DNA of 64,000 bases from Candidatus Colwellia aromaticivorans (GTDB lineage Bacteria > Pseudomonadota > Gammaproteobacteria > Enterobacterales > Alteromonadaceae). Within the stretch, counting starts at the first letter, position 1, and every line of letters begins with the position of its first letter. Below are positions 21,017-30,169 of the stretch, one piece after another. The stretch spans positions 41,782 through 105,781 of the forward strand of contig NZ_QOLD01000095.1 in NCBI RefSeq assembly GCF_003333305.1, in the 5' to 3' direction. The translations under genes and the position numbers were made by a program. The notes beneath the pieces are model-generated. The model worked only from the letters and a program-made list of their open reading frames with translations, was not told the origin of the DNA and ran no database searches.

Positions 21017-22060
21017 ATGTCTGCAAAACGCTATTTGTTTTATATTTCTCAAAATTACTCTTATGCTATTTTACGACCTTTGCAAAATATTATTTTAGCG
21101 AGAGGCGATCAAGTTGCTTGGTTTTTAGAGGGCAAAGAAGTTAATGCGAGTTATTTATTAGCAAATGAAATACAGCTTAAGTCGGTAAACGCAGTACAGC
21201 AATATAAAGCCGATGTGGTCTTTATTCCGGGAAATGTGGTACCTAGTTTTATTTCTGGCATTAAAGTAGGTGTATTTCATGGATTTAATTCTGGAAAATT
21301 AAATAGACGCGGTTTTGAAGATCACTTTAATATTCGTGGATGTTTTGATTTATATTGCACTCAAGGCCCTAACACTACCTTACCTTTTATTGAGCTTGCA
21401 AAACAACATCAACACTTTTCAGTGAAGCAAACGGGTTGGCCAGCTTTAGATCCTTTATTTGATTTAACCAATGTTAGTAAAGGGGCGAAACCAATCATTT
21501 TAATGTGTTCTACTTTTTCTAGAGCATTGACTTGCGCACCTCACTTGTTTGAAACCGTCAAACGTTTAAGTGAAAGTGGTAAATGGCAATGGCTGATCCA
21601 GTTTCATCCTAAAATGCCAAAAGAGATTATTGAGCAATATAAAAGCCTCGAAAGTGGAAGCTTATCCTTTATTGAAACTGATAATGTTATTCCTTTATTA
21701 CAACAAGCAGACGTAATGGTTTGTGATACCTCATCTGTATTAATGATGTTTTTAATGTTGAATAAACCCGTGGTAACTTTTAATAATATTTCACCACAAG
21801 ATTATATGGTTGATATTAATGATGAAGATAAATTAGAAGAAAGCATTGAATATGCGCTTTCTTATCCTGCTGAATTAAAAGCTAAAGTTGAGTGCTTTAT
21901 TAAGGACACTCATCCTTATGTTGATGGCGAATCCTCACAACGAGTGTTAGCAGCTGCTGATGAGTTGTTAGCAGGGCAAAATGTGGCGGTAAAAAATAAG
22001 CCGCTAAATTTATTAAGGCGTTTTAAAATGCGTAAAAAGTTAAAATATTGGCAATTGTAA
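21017..22060 (+). CDS. CDP-glycerol glycerophosphotransferase-family protein
   Basis: 347 aa, resembling the Glyphos_transf (TagB/TagF) family, which transfers polyol phosphate from CDP-activated donors in teichoic-acid-like polymers. Supporting stretches are VGVFHGFNSGKLN early, TGWPALDPLF, IQFHPKMPKE and DVMVCDTSSVLMMFLMLNKPVVTF late in the protein. In Gram-negative bacteria such enzymes build phosphodiester-linked capsules or O-antigen decorations. It is convergent with the colitose-type cluster (8-bp gap) and divergent from the Wzi gene, so it probably belongs to the same surface-glycan region. The actual donor is unknown. Confidence 0.78.
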   Translation: MSAKRYLFYISQNYSYAILRPLQNIILARGDQVAWFLEGKEVNASYLLANEIQLKSVNAVQQYKADVVFIPGNVVPSFISGIKVGVFHGFNSGKLNRRGFEDHFNIRGCFDLYCTQGPNTTLPFIELAKQHQHFSVKQTGWPALDPLFDLTNVSKGAKPIILMCSTFSRALTCAPHLFETVKRLSESGKWQWLIQFHPKMPKEIIEQYKSLESGSLSFIETDNVIPLLQQADVMVCDTSSVLMMFLMLNKPVVTFNNISPQDYMVDINDEDKLEESIEYALSYPAELKAKVECFIKDTHPYVDGESSQRVLAAADELLAGQNVAVKNKPLNLLRRFKMRKKLKYWQL

Positions 22061-22068
22061 ACCTAGGA

Positions 22069-23160
22069 TTATTTTTTAATCAGACTTAAAAAATATTCTT
22101 CCATATTAATAACTGTTTTAGTATGAGACATCTTGTTCGTAATTACGTTTGTGGCGTTATTAGTAAGTTTTTTTAATGTTGCTTTATCGTTATAAAGTAA
22201 TCTTATTTTTTCGGCAATAGCACTAGCATCACCAATAGGTACTAGATAGCCGTTAACTCCATTTTCTATCGTTTCTAAAACCCCATCATTGGCTGAAGAA
22301 ACTACTGGTGTGCCATTAGATAAAGATTCTAAAACGGTTCTGGTTAAGCCTTCTTTACTTAATGAAGGAAGAATGAGCAAATCACAGGCTTTGGCAATGG
22401 CTGGTACATCACTTCTAAAGCCTGTTAGTATAATGCGCTCCGCCATGCCTGAGTTTTTAATTTGATCAATAAACGGTTGTTTTTCTATATCATCGCCAAC
22501 CAAAATAATTCTTAAATCGATAATATCACTTAGCTCTTTTGTTGCTTCAAGTAAAATGTGCGTACCTTTATGAGGCCTTGGGCTACCAACACATAAGATG
22601 TTGAAATACTTATCATCACTACCAAGTGTCGTTAAATCTATAGCGGGATCTTGATACCAACTTAAATCATGACCCTTGTAAATAGTTACTATTTTTCTTT
22701 TTATCGAGCTTCTGACTTTGTTTTTTACGTTAATAGTTACAGGGCTTGAAACACAGATTACCCCATCAATTCTTGGGTGTAGCATGCAAAGATAATTGCT
22801 AGGATCGGTTTTATACATACCACCAGAGGTACCACGATAAGCGATCATTTTTGCTTTGGTACCAATACAGCCAAAAGCGGCGTTAGGGATACCTTTTGAT
22901 TCAGTGGCATAAACAATATCAATGTCATGTTGCTTGATGTATTGATGAACTTGTTTTATTACCGCCCAACTGTGCTTTTTAAGTGAGGCTAATTCAACGA
23001 TGGTTATATTGAATTTCTTGTATTCATCAATATAGGCATTGGTCATACAGGTCATTATGGTAATATCGTGACCTGTTTTGGCTAAATCAATGTAGCACTC
23101 TGCCTCAGGACGAACAGCATGGTAAGAGCGACCACGGTTGGGAATAACTAATATTTTCAT
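22069..23160 (-). CDS. Family 4-type glycosyltransferase
   Basis: 363 aa, GT-B fold retaining glycosyltransferase (GT4). The C-terminal half has VGSPRPHKGTHILLEATKEL and the E-x7-E element in SLSKEGLTRTVLESLSNGTPVVSS, typical of nucleotide-sugar binding. The N-terminal PNRGRSYHAVRPEAE and TESKGIPNAAFG regions are acceptor-domain-like. It is last in the gmd-colC-colD direction with a 27-bp gap, so it may add a sugar to the same O-unit. Donor and acceptor cannot be read from sequence. Confidence 0.85.
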   Translation of the reverse strand: MKILVIPNRGRSYHAVRPEAECYIDLAKTGHDITIMTCMTNAYIDEYKKFNITIVELASLKKHSWAVIKQVHQYIKQHDIDIVYATESKGIPNAAFGCIGTKAKMIAYRGTSGGMYKTDPSNYLCMLHPRIDGVICVSSPVTINVKNKVRSSIKRKIVTIYKGHDLSWYQDPAIDLTTLGSDDKYFNILCVGSPRPHKGTHILLEATKELSDIIDLRIILVGDDIEKQPFIDQIKNSGMAERIILTGFRSDVPAIAKACDLLILPSLSKEGLTRTVLESLSNGTPVVSSANDGVLETIENGVNGYLVPIGDASAIAEKIRLLYNDKATLKKLTNNATNVITNKMSHTKTVINMEEYFLSLIKK

Positions 23161-23187
23161 GAGTCCCCTTTATATCAGGCGTTAAAT

Positions 23188-24372
23188 TTATGTGAGAATT
23201 TTAGCAAGCAGTTTGATTTCTTTTTCGATATCATTTTGATGATTACCTACAAACAAACCATGTTGATCTATGTATTCAGCGGCTTCCATTGAGCTGCCTA
23301 TTTCATAATCGAAATACTCTAATACTTGTGAATTTTTAAGAAAGTTACCAGTAACAATAGGGCGGCATTCAATACCATTTTCAGTTAAAAGTTTTACTAA
23401 TTCAGGGCGTGAATAGGGGGCGTTTTCTTTTAAGACCAATGAAAAACCAAACCAACTACTTTGCCCAGTTTCTTGTTGGATCGTTATGTACGGGTGAGCA
23501 GTAAATAATTGCTGGAATAGTTGCGCATTTTTTTGTCTGATGGTAATAAAATCGGGTAATTTCTTTAGCTGTTGAATGCCTAAAGCACCACTCATTTCGA
23601 GCGGACGAGCATTATAACCAGGTAGCATAAATTTAAATGACTCTTCAAAAGGATCATCACTTTTTTCACCACTGACTTGATTGAATTTAGGTAAGTTACG
23701 GGTCCAGCCGTGGGCACGAATACACAATAAAATGTGATACAACTCTTCGTCGTCGGTAACAATACAGCCACCTTCCATTGTGGCAATGTGATGTGAGAAA
23801 AACGAGCTAAAAGTGCCCATAATACCGAAAGTTCCAGCCTGTTTACCCTGTAAAGTAGCGCCCATTGATTCACAATTATCTTCTAATATAAAAATATTTC
23901 GTTCACCAATAATCTTTTGCATCCGCTCATAATCATTAGGGTTACCTAGTAGATTTACAGATAAAATGGCTTTAGTTTTATCTGTAATGGCAGCAGAAAG
24001 TTTATCCAAATCGATATTTAAGGTATCTCGATCTATATCAACAAACTTCACCTTCAGACCATATTGCTGAAGTGGAAAATAAGTCGTTGACCAAGAAACT
24101 ACCGGAACAATAATTTCATCACCACGTTGTAGCTTTAGAGCTGAATTTTTGGTGAAAAATAAAGCTGCTATCATCAATAAATTAGCAGTTGAACCAGAGC
24201 TGACCATTAGCGCATATTTACTACCAAAAAAAGTAGCAAATTTTTTTTCATATTGTGCGACTTGTTTACCCATGGTGAACATATCTGAGTCGATTACTTT
24301 TTGAATCGCTCCATATTCATGTTCATCCCATGTGCTACTTGCTAACGAGTACTTAGTTAGTGAATTGGTCAT
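23188..24372 (-). CDS. colD: ColD-type GDP-4-keto-6-deoxymannose 3-dehydratase
   Basis: DegT/DnrJ/EryC1-fold PLP enzyme, 394 aa from ATG 24372 (a GTG at 24384 is also in frame). Ordinary sugar aminotransferases of this fold hold a Schiff-base Lys in K-x-x-x-x-G-E-G-G. Here the equivalent position in SHHIATMEGG is His (about residue 194). That replacement is the hallmark of ColD, which uses PLP and glutamate to remove the C3 hydroxyl of GDP-4-keto-6-deoxymannose, rather than of perosamine synthase. It overlaps the upstream epimerase gene by 20 bases and lies two genes after gmd, so the pathway context agrees. Confidence 0.88.
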   Translation of the reverse strand: MTNSLTKYSLASSTWDEHEYGAIQKVIDSDMFTMGKQVAQYEKKFATFFGSKYALMVSSGSTANLLMIAALFFTKNSALKLQRGDEIIVPVVSWSTTYFPLQQYGLKVKFVDIDRDTLNIDLDKLSAAITDKTKAILSVNLLGNPNDYERMQKIIGERNIFILEDNCESMGATLQGKQAGTFGIMGTFSSFFSHHIATMEGGCIVTDDEELYHILLCIRAHGWTRNLPKFNQVSGEKSDDPFEESFKFMLPGYNARPLEMSGALGIQQLKKLPDFITIRQKNAQLFQQLFTAHPYITIQQETGQSSWFGFSLVLKENAPYSRPELVKLLTENGIECRPIVTGNFLKNSQVLEYFDYEIGSSMEAAEYIDQHGLFVGNHQNDIEKEIKLLAKILT

Positions 24373-25291
24373 TATTTTTCTCACTTAAATAAAATTCTAT
24401 TGTTTTTTCTATACCCGAAGTTAAGCTAGTTTTATGTGACCAACCAAATGCTTTTAGTTTGCTGTCATCAATGAGCTTTTGTTTCATACCAACAGGTTTG
24501 CTTAAATCATGTTTGAAAGCGCCTTTATAACCAACAACTTCGGCTATACGCTGATAATATTCATTAATAGTATAATCTGTACCTAGGCCAACATTCATAT
24601 TTTGTGGCATTCGATCAAAATGCTCAATGGCATAAAAAATAAATTCAGCTAAATCACCAGCATACATAAACTCGCGTCTTGCTTCGCCATCACCCCAAAT
24701 CTCTATTTCAGCAGTGCTATCTTCTTTAGCTGTAATGATTTTTTTAATTACTGCGGGGATCATATGTGAGTTGTGCTCAGAAAATTTATCGTGATGACCA
24801 AATAGGTTACAGGGAATAATCGTCTTGTATAATAACTCAGGTTGCTCTTGATTAATGTATTCACATAAGCGCGTAGCGGCAATTTTAGCTAGGGCGTAAC
24901 CTTCATTAGTTGGCTCCAGTTCACCTTTTAGAATTAATGTTTCTGATAAAGGGTTTTGTGCATCACGAGGGTACATGCAAGAGCTGCTTAAATTTAAAAA
25001 CCGCTTAATGGCAAACGTTTTGGCAGAATTGAGTATGTTAAGTCCCATCTGCATATTGTCGACTAAAAATTTTACAGGCTGGGCCATATTAGCTTGAATA
25101 CCGCCAACAATACCGGCGGCATGAATAATCATTTCAGGTTGATGCTCAGTTAAAAACTTTTGTACCGAGGCATTGTCGAGTAAATTAAGTTCGCTACTGC
25201 TAGGTGTTAAAAAATGATGTTTGTGTTGTTTAGCAAGTTCAAGAATGTTTTTGCCAACCATACCATTAGCGCCGGTTAATAATATTTTCAT
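24353..25291 (-). CDS. colC: ColC-like GDP-colitose synthase (GDP-fucose synthase family)
   Basis: 312-aa short-chain dehydrogenase of the GDP-L-fucose synthase family: GANGMVGKNI for NADPH, SSSCMYP with the catalytic Ser, and GYALAKIA with the Tyr and Lys, then PCNLFGHHDKFSEHNSHMIPA. Members epimerise C3/C5 and reduce C4 (Fcl) or epimerise C5 and reduce C4 of the 3-deoxy product (ColC). The adjoining, overlapping colD gene makes ColC the better reading. If colD were inactive it would make GDP-L-fucose instead. It sits between gmd and colD and is co-transcribed with them. Confidence 0.8.
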   Translation of the reverse strand: MKILLTGANGMVGKNILELAKQHKHHFLTPSSSELNLLDNASVQKFLTEHQPEMIIHAAGIVGGIQANMAQPVKFLVDNMQMGLNILNSAKTFAIKRFLNLSSSCMYPRDAQNPLSETLILKGELEPTNEGYALAKIAATRLCEYINQEQPELLYKTIIPCNLFGHHDKFSEHNSHMIPAVIKKIITAKEDSTAEIEIWGDGEARREFMYAGDLAEFIFYAIEHFDRMPQNMNVGLGTDYTINEYYQRIAEVVGYKGAFKHDLSKPVGMKQKLIDDSKLKAFGWSHKTSLTSGIEKTIEFYLSEKNNDQFTN

Positions 25292-25319
25292 TGTGATAAT
25301 TACTCTATTCTTGTGCTCT

Positions 25320-26429
25320 TTACTTTTGAAGGTTATGTGCTTTTAATATTGCTTGTTGTTTAGCTTTACGTAAATCACTCTCGATCATCTCAGCACACAT
25401 CTCTTCAACGGTGATTTGTGGTACCCAGCCAAGTTTTGCTTTCGCTTTTGATGGGTCACCTAATAGTGTTTCTACTTCAGCAGGGCGGAAATAACGTGGA
25501 TCTACTTTTACTATTGTATCCCCCACTTGTAGTGCAGGGATATTATCGGCAGTAATTTTACTTACTCGAGCAACCTCATCGATACCTTTTCCACTAAACT
25601 CAAGTTCAATACCCGCTTCTTTTGCTGATAGTTTAACAAACTCTCTGACACTAATTTGTTTGCCAGTAGCAATAACAAAGTCGTCAGGCGTCTCTTGTTG
25701 CAACATCATCCACTGCATGCGTACATAATCTTTAGCATGCCCCCAATCACGTAAAGCATCCATATTACCTAGGTACAAGCATGACTCTAAACCTTGAGAT
25801 ATATTAGCGATTGCACGGGTAATTTTACGGGTTACAAAGGTTTCTCCACGACGAGGAGATTCATGATTGAATAATATGCCGTTACAGGCATACATACCAT
25901 AAGATTCACGGTAGTTGACTACTATCCAGTAGGCGTACATTTTGGCTACGGCATAAGGCGATCTTGGATGAAATGGCGTTTTTTCAGTTTGTGGTATTTC
26001 TTGAACTTCGCCGTAAAGCTCAGAGGTAGATGCTTGATAAAATCTAGTTTTCTTTTCTAATCCTAAAAAGCGTATGGCTTCTAATAAGCGTAATGTACCC
26101 ATTCCGTCAACATCAGCGGTATATTCAGGACATTCAAAAGATACAGCTACATGGGATTGTGCACCAAGGTTGTAAACTTCATCAGGTTGTACTTCTTTTA
26201 TAATACGGGTCAGGTTTGAAGAATCAGTTAAGTCACCATAATGTAAGAAAAACTTTTGATTTTGGTTATGATTGTCTTCGAATATGTGATCGACTCGTTC
26301 AGTATTTAACGATGAAGCTCGGCGCTTTATACCGTGAACTTCATAATCTTTTTCTAATAAAAGCTCAGCCAGATAAGAGCCATCTTGGCCTGTGACACCA
26401 GTGATTAAAGCTACTTTATTTTTTGTCAT
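25320..26429 (-). CDS. gmd: Gmd, GDP-mannose 4,6-dehydratase
   Basis: Converts GDP-D-mannose to GDP-4-keto-6-deoxy-D-mannose, the branch point to GDP-fucose, GDP-colitose, GDP-rhamnose and GDP-perosamine. The protein has 369 aa (E. coli 373). Motifs are [19 protein letters not shown] for [20 protein letters not shown] for the catalytic Thr/Ser-Glu region, and [12 protein letters not shown] with Tyr-x3-Lys. It is the first gene of the minus-strand gmd-colC-colD-GT set and is divergent from the GT11 gene, with a 139-bp gap that should hold both promoters. Confidence 0.96.
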   Translation of the reverse strand: MTKNKVALITGVTGQDGSYLAELLLEKDYEVHGIKRRASSLNTERVDHIFEDNHNQNQKFFLHYGDLTDSSNLTRIIKEVQPDEVYNLGAQSHVAVSFECPEYTADVDGMGTLRLLEAIRFLGLEKKTRFYQASTSELYGEVQEIPQTEKTPFHPRSPYAVAKMYAYWIVVNYRESYGMYACNGILFNHESPRRGETFVTRKITRAIANISQGLESCLYLGNMDALRDWGHAKDYVRMQWMMLQQETPDDFVIATGKQISVREFVKLSAKEAGIELEFSGKGIDEVARVSKITADNIPALQVGDTIVKVDPRYFRPAEVETLLGDPSKAKAKLGWVPQITVEEMCAEMIESDLRKAKQQAILKAHNLQK

Positions 26430-26568
26430 TTGCTGATCTCTTTTTTAGTATGAGTATGAACTGTCAGGAATTATACGGGGTTATTCTGATGAAATCTCGG
26501 CTTTATTAATGATAGCTTGATAAATTCCGTGTAAAATAAAAAATAATAATACTTAGAGGGTAACACCT

Positions 26569-27450
26569 GTGAAAATAGTAAGAATCTGTGGCGGTTTTGG
26601 TAATCAATTATTTCAATACGCTTTCTTTTTAGCAATTAAAGAAAAGTTTAATGAAACGGTAAAGCTTGATGCTTTTGATATGGAAAGTTATGCATTGCAT
26701 AATGGCTTTGAATTAGAACGTATTTTTAAGCTCAATGCTGATTACTGTACTATGGCTGAAAAAAAACAGTATCAGGGTACTAAAAATATTTTTACTAAAT
26801 TAACGAAAGAAGTTAGAAAGCATATACCGTTTATTAACACCTCTTATATTAAAGAAAAAAAGCATCACCACTTTACTTTTCAACCTGAAAATTTTGGTAC
26901 TGTGGACACCGATATTTATTATCGTGGCCCATGGCAAAGCCCGCTATATTTTGACGATGTTGAACACGTATTACGTGAGCATTTAGTTTTTCCTGAGTTT
27001 TCTGACGCCAAAAGCATTGCTCTTTGTGAAGACATTCAAGGTCAAGAAACGGTAGCTATTCATATTCGCCGAGGTGATTACTTAAAGCATAAAGCTTTAG
27101 GTGGAATTTGTGACTTACCTTACTATGAAAATGCTATTGAGAAGATTGAAACGTTAGTAGATAACCCCTTATATGTTGTTTTCTCAGATGATATTGAATG
27201 GTGTAAAGAAAATATTAAGGTTAAAAACGCTCGATTTGTTGATTGGAATTCAGGAGAGCAATCGTTTCAAGATATGCATTTAATGAGTTTATGTAAACAC
27301 AACATCATTGCTAATAGCAGTTTTAGCTGGTGGGGAGCTTGGTTAAATGCGAATCTAAATAAAATAGTGATCGCGCCAAATAAATGGATTCACTACACGG
27401 ATGCTTCGGGAATTTTACCTGAGCAATGGTTACAAGTTTCAACTAAGTAA
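26569..27450 (+). CDS. GT11 alpha-1,2-fucosyl/colitosyl-type transferase
   Basis: 293-aa glycosyltransferase of family GT11. Motifs include the N-terminal GGFGNQLFQYAFFLAIKEK, the donor-site AIHIRRGDYLKH and SSFSWWGAWLN. The start is GTG at 26569, with GAGGG eight bases upstream. GT11 enzymes transfer L-fucose, and some transfer its 3-deoxy analogue L-colitose, in alpha-1,2 linkage. Divergent from gmd-colC-colD, it likely uses the GDP-sugar those enzymes make. The genes differ in strand but form one functional block. Confidence 0.85.
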   Translation: MKIVRICGGFGNQLFQYAFFLAIKEKFNETVKLDAFDMESYALHNGFELERIFKLNADYCTMAEKKQYQGTKNIFTKLTKEVRKHIPFINTSYIKEKKHHHFTFQPENFGTVDTDIYYRGPWQSPLYFDDVEHVLREHLVFPEFSDAKSIALCEDIQGQETVAIHIRRGDYLKHKALGGICDLPYYENAIEKIETLVDNPLYVVFSDDIEWCKENIKVKNARFVDWNSGEQSFQDMHLMSLCKHNIIANSSFSWWGAWLNANLNKIVIAPNKWIHYTDASGILPEQWLQVSTK

Positions 27451-27469
27451 ATAAACACTTTAAATTTTA

Positions 27470-27505
27470 GCTATTAGTAAAGGCTGTATTGCTTCTACTA
27501 ATAGC
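27470..27505. terminator. 10-bp perfect inverted repeat between convergent genes
   Basis: GCTATTAGTA and TACTAATAGC pair fully around a 16-base loop between the ends of the GT11 gene and the ygiM-like gene. The position suits a bidirectional terminator, but no good T-run follows on either strand. Confidence 0.4.
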
Positions 27506-27520
27506 GCGATGAAAGAAATA

Positions 27521-28153
27521 TTAACTCCAACTGTCCATTGAACTACGACGACGTGCAAAAAATCTGGGTATAATCAAGCCTAATATTAAACCTACACTTA
27601 ATACGATAGCGCCGTTATAAAAACGTTGCGTTAATATTTTAGTATCTTGATCTTTTACTTTACTCATGGTTGTTTTGAGCTGTTGTTCAACTTGTTTTAA
27701 TTGAGTTGATAGCTGTTTTTTATCTTTACTCAGTATTTCGACAGAACTTCTTAATTGATTAACTTCACCATCAAGCTGATTAGTGTAATCACTACTACCG
27801 GCAATCTTGCCATTAAGTTCTGCTACAACAAAACGTAAACCAGGTTTAGTGGTGAGATATTTTGTTTCTACCCAAGTATTACGATTTTTATCATCAATAA
27901 TTTCACTGTAGCCTTTATCTGATTTCCCAGTTGTTTTTATCTCTGAACCCGCATTAATAGTGCCTAATATGCGATAATTTGTACCAGGGCCGGTATGCAT
28001 GTATATCGATAAATCATCAGAAATAAAGCCTTGTTTATTTTTTGATGAATTAGTTTCTTGTGCTTGAGCAGATATGACAGCAAAAAGTAAAATGGTAAAG
28101 CTGACAAATATTTGCTTAATTTTTTGTTTTACGACCTTAGAAGACATTTTCAT
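27521..28153 (-). CDS. SH3-and-anchor domain protein, YgiM-like
   Basis: 210 aa with signal peptide (about 1-31, ending AQA), a bacterial SH3 domain (about 42-108, DDLSIYMHTGPGTNYRILGTI), a coiled-coil stretch (about 120-170, many Gln, Lys and Leu) and a C-terminal membrane helix (about 178-196, GAIVLSVGLILGLIIPRFF) followed by RRR. This is the architecture of the SH3/anchor family that includes E. coli YgiM. It is divergent from the CYTH gene, as in E. coli where ygiM, ygiF and glnE are near neighbours. Function is unestablished; cell-envelope binding is the family inference. Confidence 0.85.
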   Translation of the reverse strand: MKMSSKVVKQKIKQIFVSFTILLFAVISAQAQETNSSKNKQGFISDDLSIYMHTGPGTNYRILGTINAGSEIKTTGKSDKGYSEIIDDKNRNTWVETKYLTTKPGLRFVVAELNGKIAGSSDYTNQLDGEVNQLRSSVEILSKDKKQLSTQLKQVEQQLKTTMSKVKDQDTKILTQRFYNGAIVLSVGLILGLIIPRFFARRRSSMDSWS

Positions 28154-28297
28154 GAAATAACCACTGGATAAATAAACTATTGAAACTCAGATATTATGTG
28201 TTTGGCGCTTTGATAGCAAGTTAAGATTGAGTATCTAGCCTAACAGAGTGTATGCTGTTAGTGATTGAATCATGTAACAAAATTGAAGTTTACTAAA

Positions 28298-28942
28298 ATG
28301 ACTACAGAGATAGAACTTAAATACCTAATATCAGCGAATCATGAAGATAATGATTTAGTTGCTGATAAGATTACGGCAATGTTAAAAGCACAAAATAGAA
28401 CTTTTACATTGGATAGAAAGCAGTTGAACAATAACTATTTTGATAATAAAGACTTAGCTTTAAGAAAAATGGATATAGGGCTGAGGATAAGAGGGGTTGA
28501 CCAAGAATATGAACAAACAGTTAAAACAGCAGGGAAAGTTGTTGGTTGTTTGCACCAAAGGCCGGAATATAATGTTTCTCTTGAAGGTAACCACTTAGAT
28601 TTATTATTATTTCCAAAACATATTTGGCCTGAGCATGTTGATGTAGTTAAACTACAAAAAAGTTTGCAGGTGATTTTTAATACCGACTTTTCTCGTCAAA
28701 CGTGGTTAATCACTCAAGAAAATTGTGTTATTGAATTAGCACTTGATCGCGGTGAAATTTTTACCTCTCCTAATGTTGAGACACTTGCTATAAATGAAAT
28801 AGAAATTGAATTAGTTAGTGGTGAAGAGCAAGCGTTATTTGCATTAGCGGAGCAGTTAATGACAGTGATTCAAATGAAGCCTGGTAAGTTAAGTAAGGCG
28901 GCTCGAGGCTATGCTTTATATCATCAAAGAGACAGAACGTAG
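28298..28942 (+). CDS. CYTH-domain triphosphatase (YgiF N-domain type)
   Basis: CYTH-fold enzyme of 214 aa, with EIELKY at the N terminus (E-x-E-x-K), KQLNNNYFDN, GLRIRG and acidic/basic tunnel residues. E. coli YgiF is an inorganic triphosphatase with CYTH plus a CHAD domain. CHAD is missing here, so only the catalytic half is present. The frame opens at TTG 28265, but ATG 28298 begins exactly at the CYTH fold and is preferred. Its TAG overlaps the GTG start of the next gene by one base. Confidence 0.85.
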   Translation: MTTEIELKYLISANHEDNDLVADKITAMLKAQNRTFTLDRKQLNNNYFDNKDLALRKMDIGLRIRGVDQEYEQTVKTAGKVVGCLHQRPEYNVSLEGNHLDLLLFPKHIWPEHVDVVKLQKSLQVIFNTDFSRQTWLITQENCVIELALDRGEIFTSPNVETLAINEIEIELVSGEEQALFALAEQLMTVIQMKPGKLSKAARGYALYHQRDRT

Positions 28943-29856
28943 TGAATAGTAATAATAAATTTTTAGGACATTTTGCCTGTTTTAGCTTCATCACCTTGTT
29001 TTTTGTTAGCAATTTAATTTATGCAACAGAATATGAGCTACCAGCAAAAGACTTTCGACTCATCGGGGTTGATCAAAACCATAAAGTTATAAAAGGTGAT
29101 TATTTTCAAAAAATTGCTGAACAGTATAATGTTGGATTTTTGGCACTAATGGCAGCAAACCCTGGTATTGATCCTTTTTTACCTGAACTTGATAGTGATA
29201 TTGTTATTCCTAGCGCTATGTTATTGCCCTATATAAAACGTGAAGGTATCGTCATTAATTTACCTGAATTACGTTTATATTATTTTTTACCACAAGAAAA
29301 TAAAGTACATGTATTTCCTGTCGGTATAGGAAGGGAAGGTTTGGAGACACCGAAAGTAACGAGTTATATTAGCAGTAAAAGAAAAGATCCTATTTGGCGT
29401 CCAACAGTCGCTATGCGTCAGCGATATTTTGAGGAACACGGTAAAGCCATGTTAAAAGAAATTGTTGCAGGGCCCAGTAATCCCTTTGGTAAATACGCTT
29501 TACGACTTGGAAAAAGTGAATATTTAATTCATGGTACTAATCAGCGTTTTGGAATCGGCATGCGTGCGAGTTCAGGTTGTATTCGTATGTTTGACGATGA
29601 TATTAAATGGCTGTTTGAAAATATTCCATTAAATACTAAGGTGCGCATTATTGAGCAACCGATAAAAATGTCTTATGAAAGTGGTGGTAGACGGGTGATT
29701 GAAATACATTCCCCTTTAACCATTGAAAATATTGCTCAAAAAAACACAATAACGTCGGCGGTAAAAAGGTTTGTTGGTAAAAGTAATAGCGTATGGAAAA
29801 AATTAACCCCTATGTTTGATAAACCACAGGGGTTAGCTATCGAGTTAGGACAGTAG
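28942..29856 (+). CDS. L,D-transpeptidase with LysM-like domain (ErfK/YbiS type)
   Basis: 304-aa exported L,D-transpeptidase. It has an N-terminal signal segment (about 8-28), a LysM-like region (YFQKIAEQYNVGFLALMAANPGIDPF) and a YkuD catalytic domain with HGTNQRFGIGMRASSGCIRM, whose Cys is the nucleophile. E. coli homologues attach Braun lipoprotein to peptidoglycan or make 3-3 crosslinks. It starts on a GTG overlapping the CYTH stop. A Braun-type lipoprotein gene ends four bases downstream on the other strand, which points to the tethering role. Confidence 0.9.
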   Translation: MNSNNKFLGHFACFSFITLFFVSNLIYATEYELPAKDFRLIGVDQNHKVIKGDYFQKIAEQYNVGFLALMAANPGIDPFLPELDSDIVIPSAMLLPYIKREGIVINLPELRLYYFLPQENKVHVFPVGIGREGLETPKVTSYISSKRKDPIWRPTVAMRQRYFEEHGKAMLKEIVAGPSNPFGKYALRLGKSEYLIHGTNQRFGIGMRASSGCIRMFDDDIKWLFENIPLNTKVRIIEQPIKMSYESGGRRVIEIHSPLTIENIAQKNTITSAVKRFVGKSNSVWKKLTPMFDKPQGLAIELGQ

Positions 29857-29860
29857 TTGC

Positions 29861-30136
29861 TTATTTTTTAAAAGAAGCAACAACGTTGTCAATGCGCTCA
29901 TTTGCTTTCGCTGCGCTTTCAATTGCTTCTTCTGCTGCCCTTCTAGTTGCTTGAGCTTTGTTACTGGCAGCTTGTTGTTGTGTTTTAAGCGCTGAAACTT
30001 CGCTTGATAGTGAGTCAACTTTATTTGATAAACTGGTAATACTTGCCTCTAAGTTTTCAGTGTTTGCACAAGCAGTTAAGCCTAATGCAAAACTAATAGT
30101 AAGTATATTTTTTATAAGTGATTTTTGTTTTAACAT
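29861..30136 (-). CDS. lpp: Lpp-like (Braun-type) outer-membrane lipoprotein
   Basis: 91 aa. Signal peptide with lipobox LTAC and acylated Cys23, then a 69-residue mature helix built of heptads (ENLEASITSLSNKVDSLSSEVSAL) and an Ala-rich run, ending NERIDNVVASFKK. The C-terminal Lys is the residue E. coli Lpp uses to bond to peptidoglycan. The E. coli mature protein has 58 residues, so this one is about 11 longer, implying a slightly wider periplasmic spacing if it is the tether. AGGG lies eight bases before the ATG. It converges on the L,D-transpeptidase gene. Confidence 0.85.
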   Translation of the reverse strand: MLKQKSLIKNILTISFALGLTACANTENLEASITSLSNKVDSLSSEVSALKTQQQAASNKAQATRRAAEEAIESAAKANERIDNVVASFKK

Positions 30137-30169
30137 AATTATATCCCTAGTGTTGTGTTTTTCATGTTA

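Noticed and set aside
23188..24372. Perosamine synthase or another sugar aminotransferase
   Set aside because: The PLP-binding Lys is replaced by His in SHHIATMEGG, as in ColD dehydratases.
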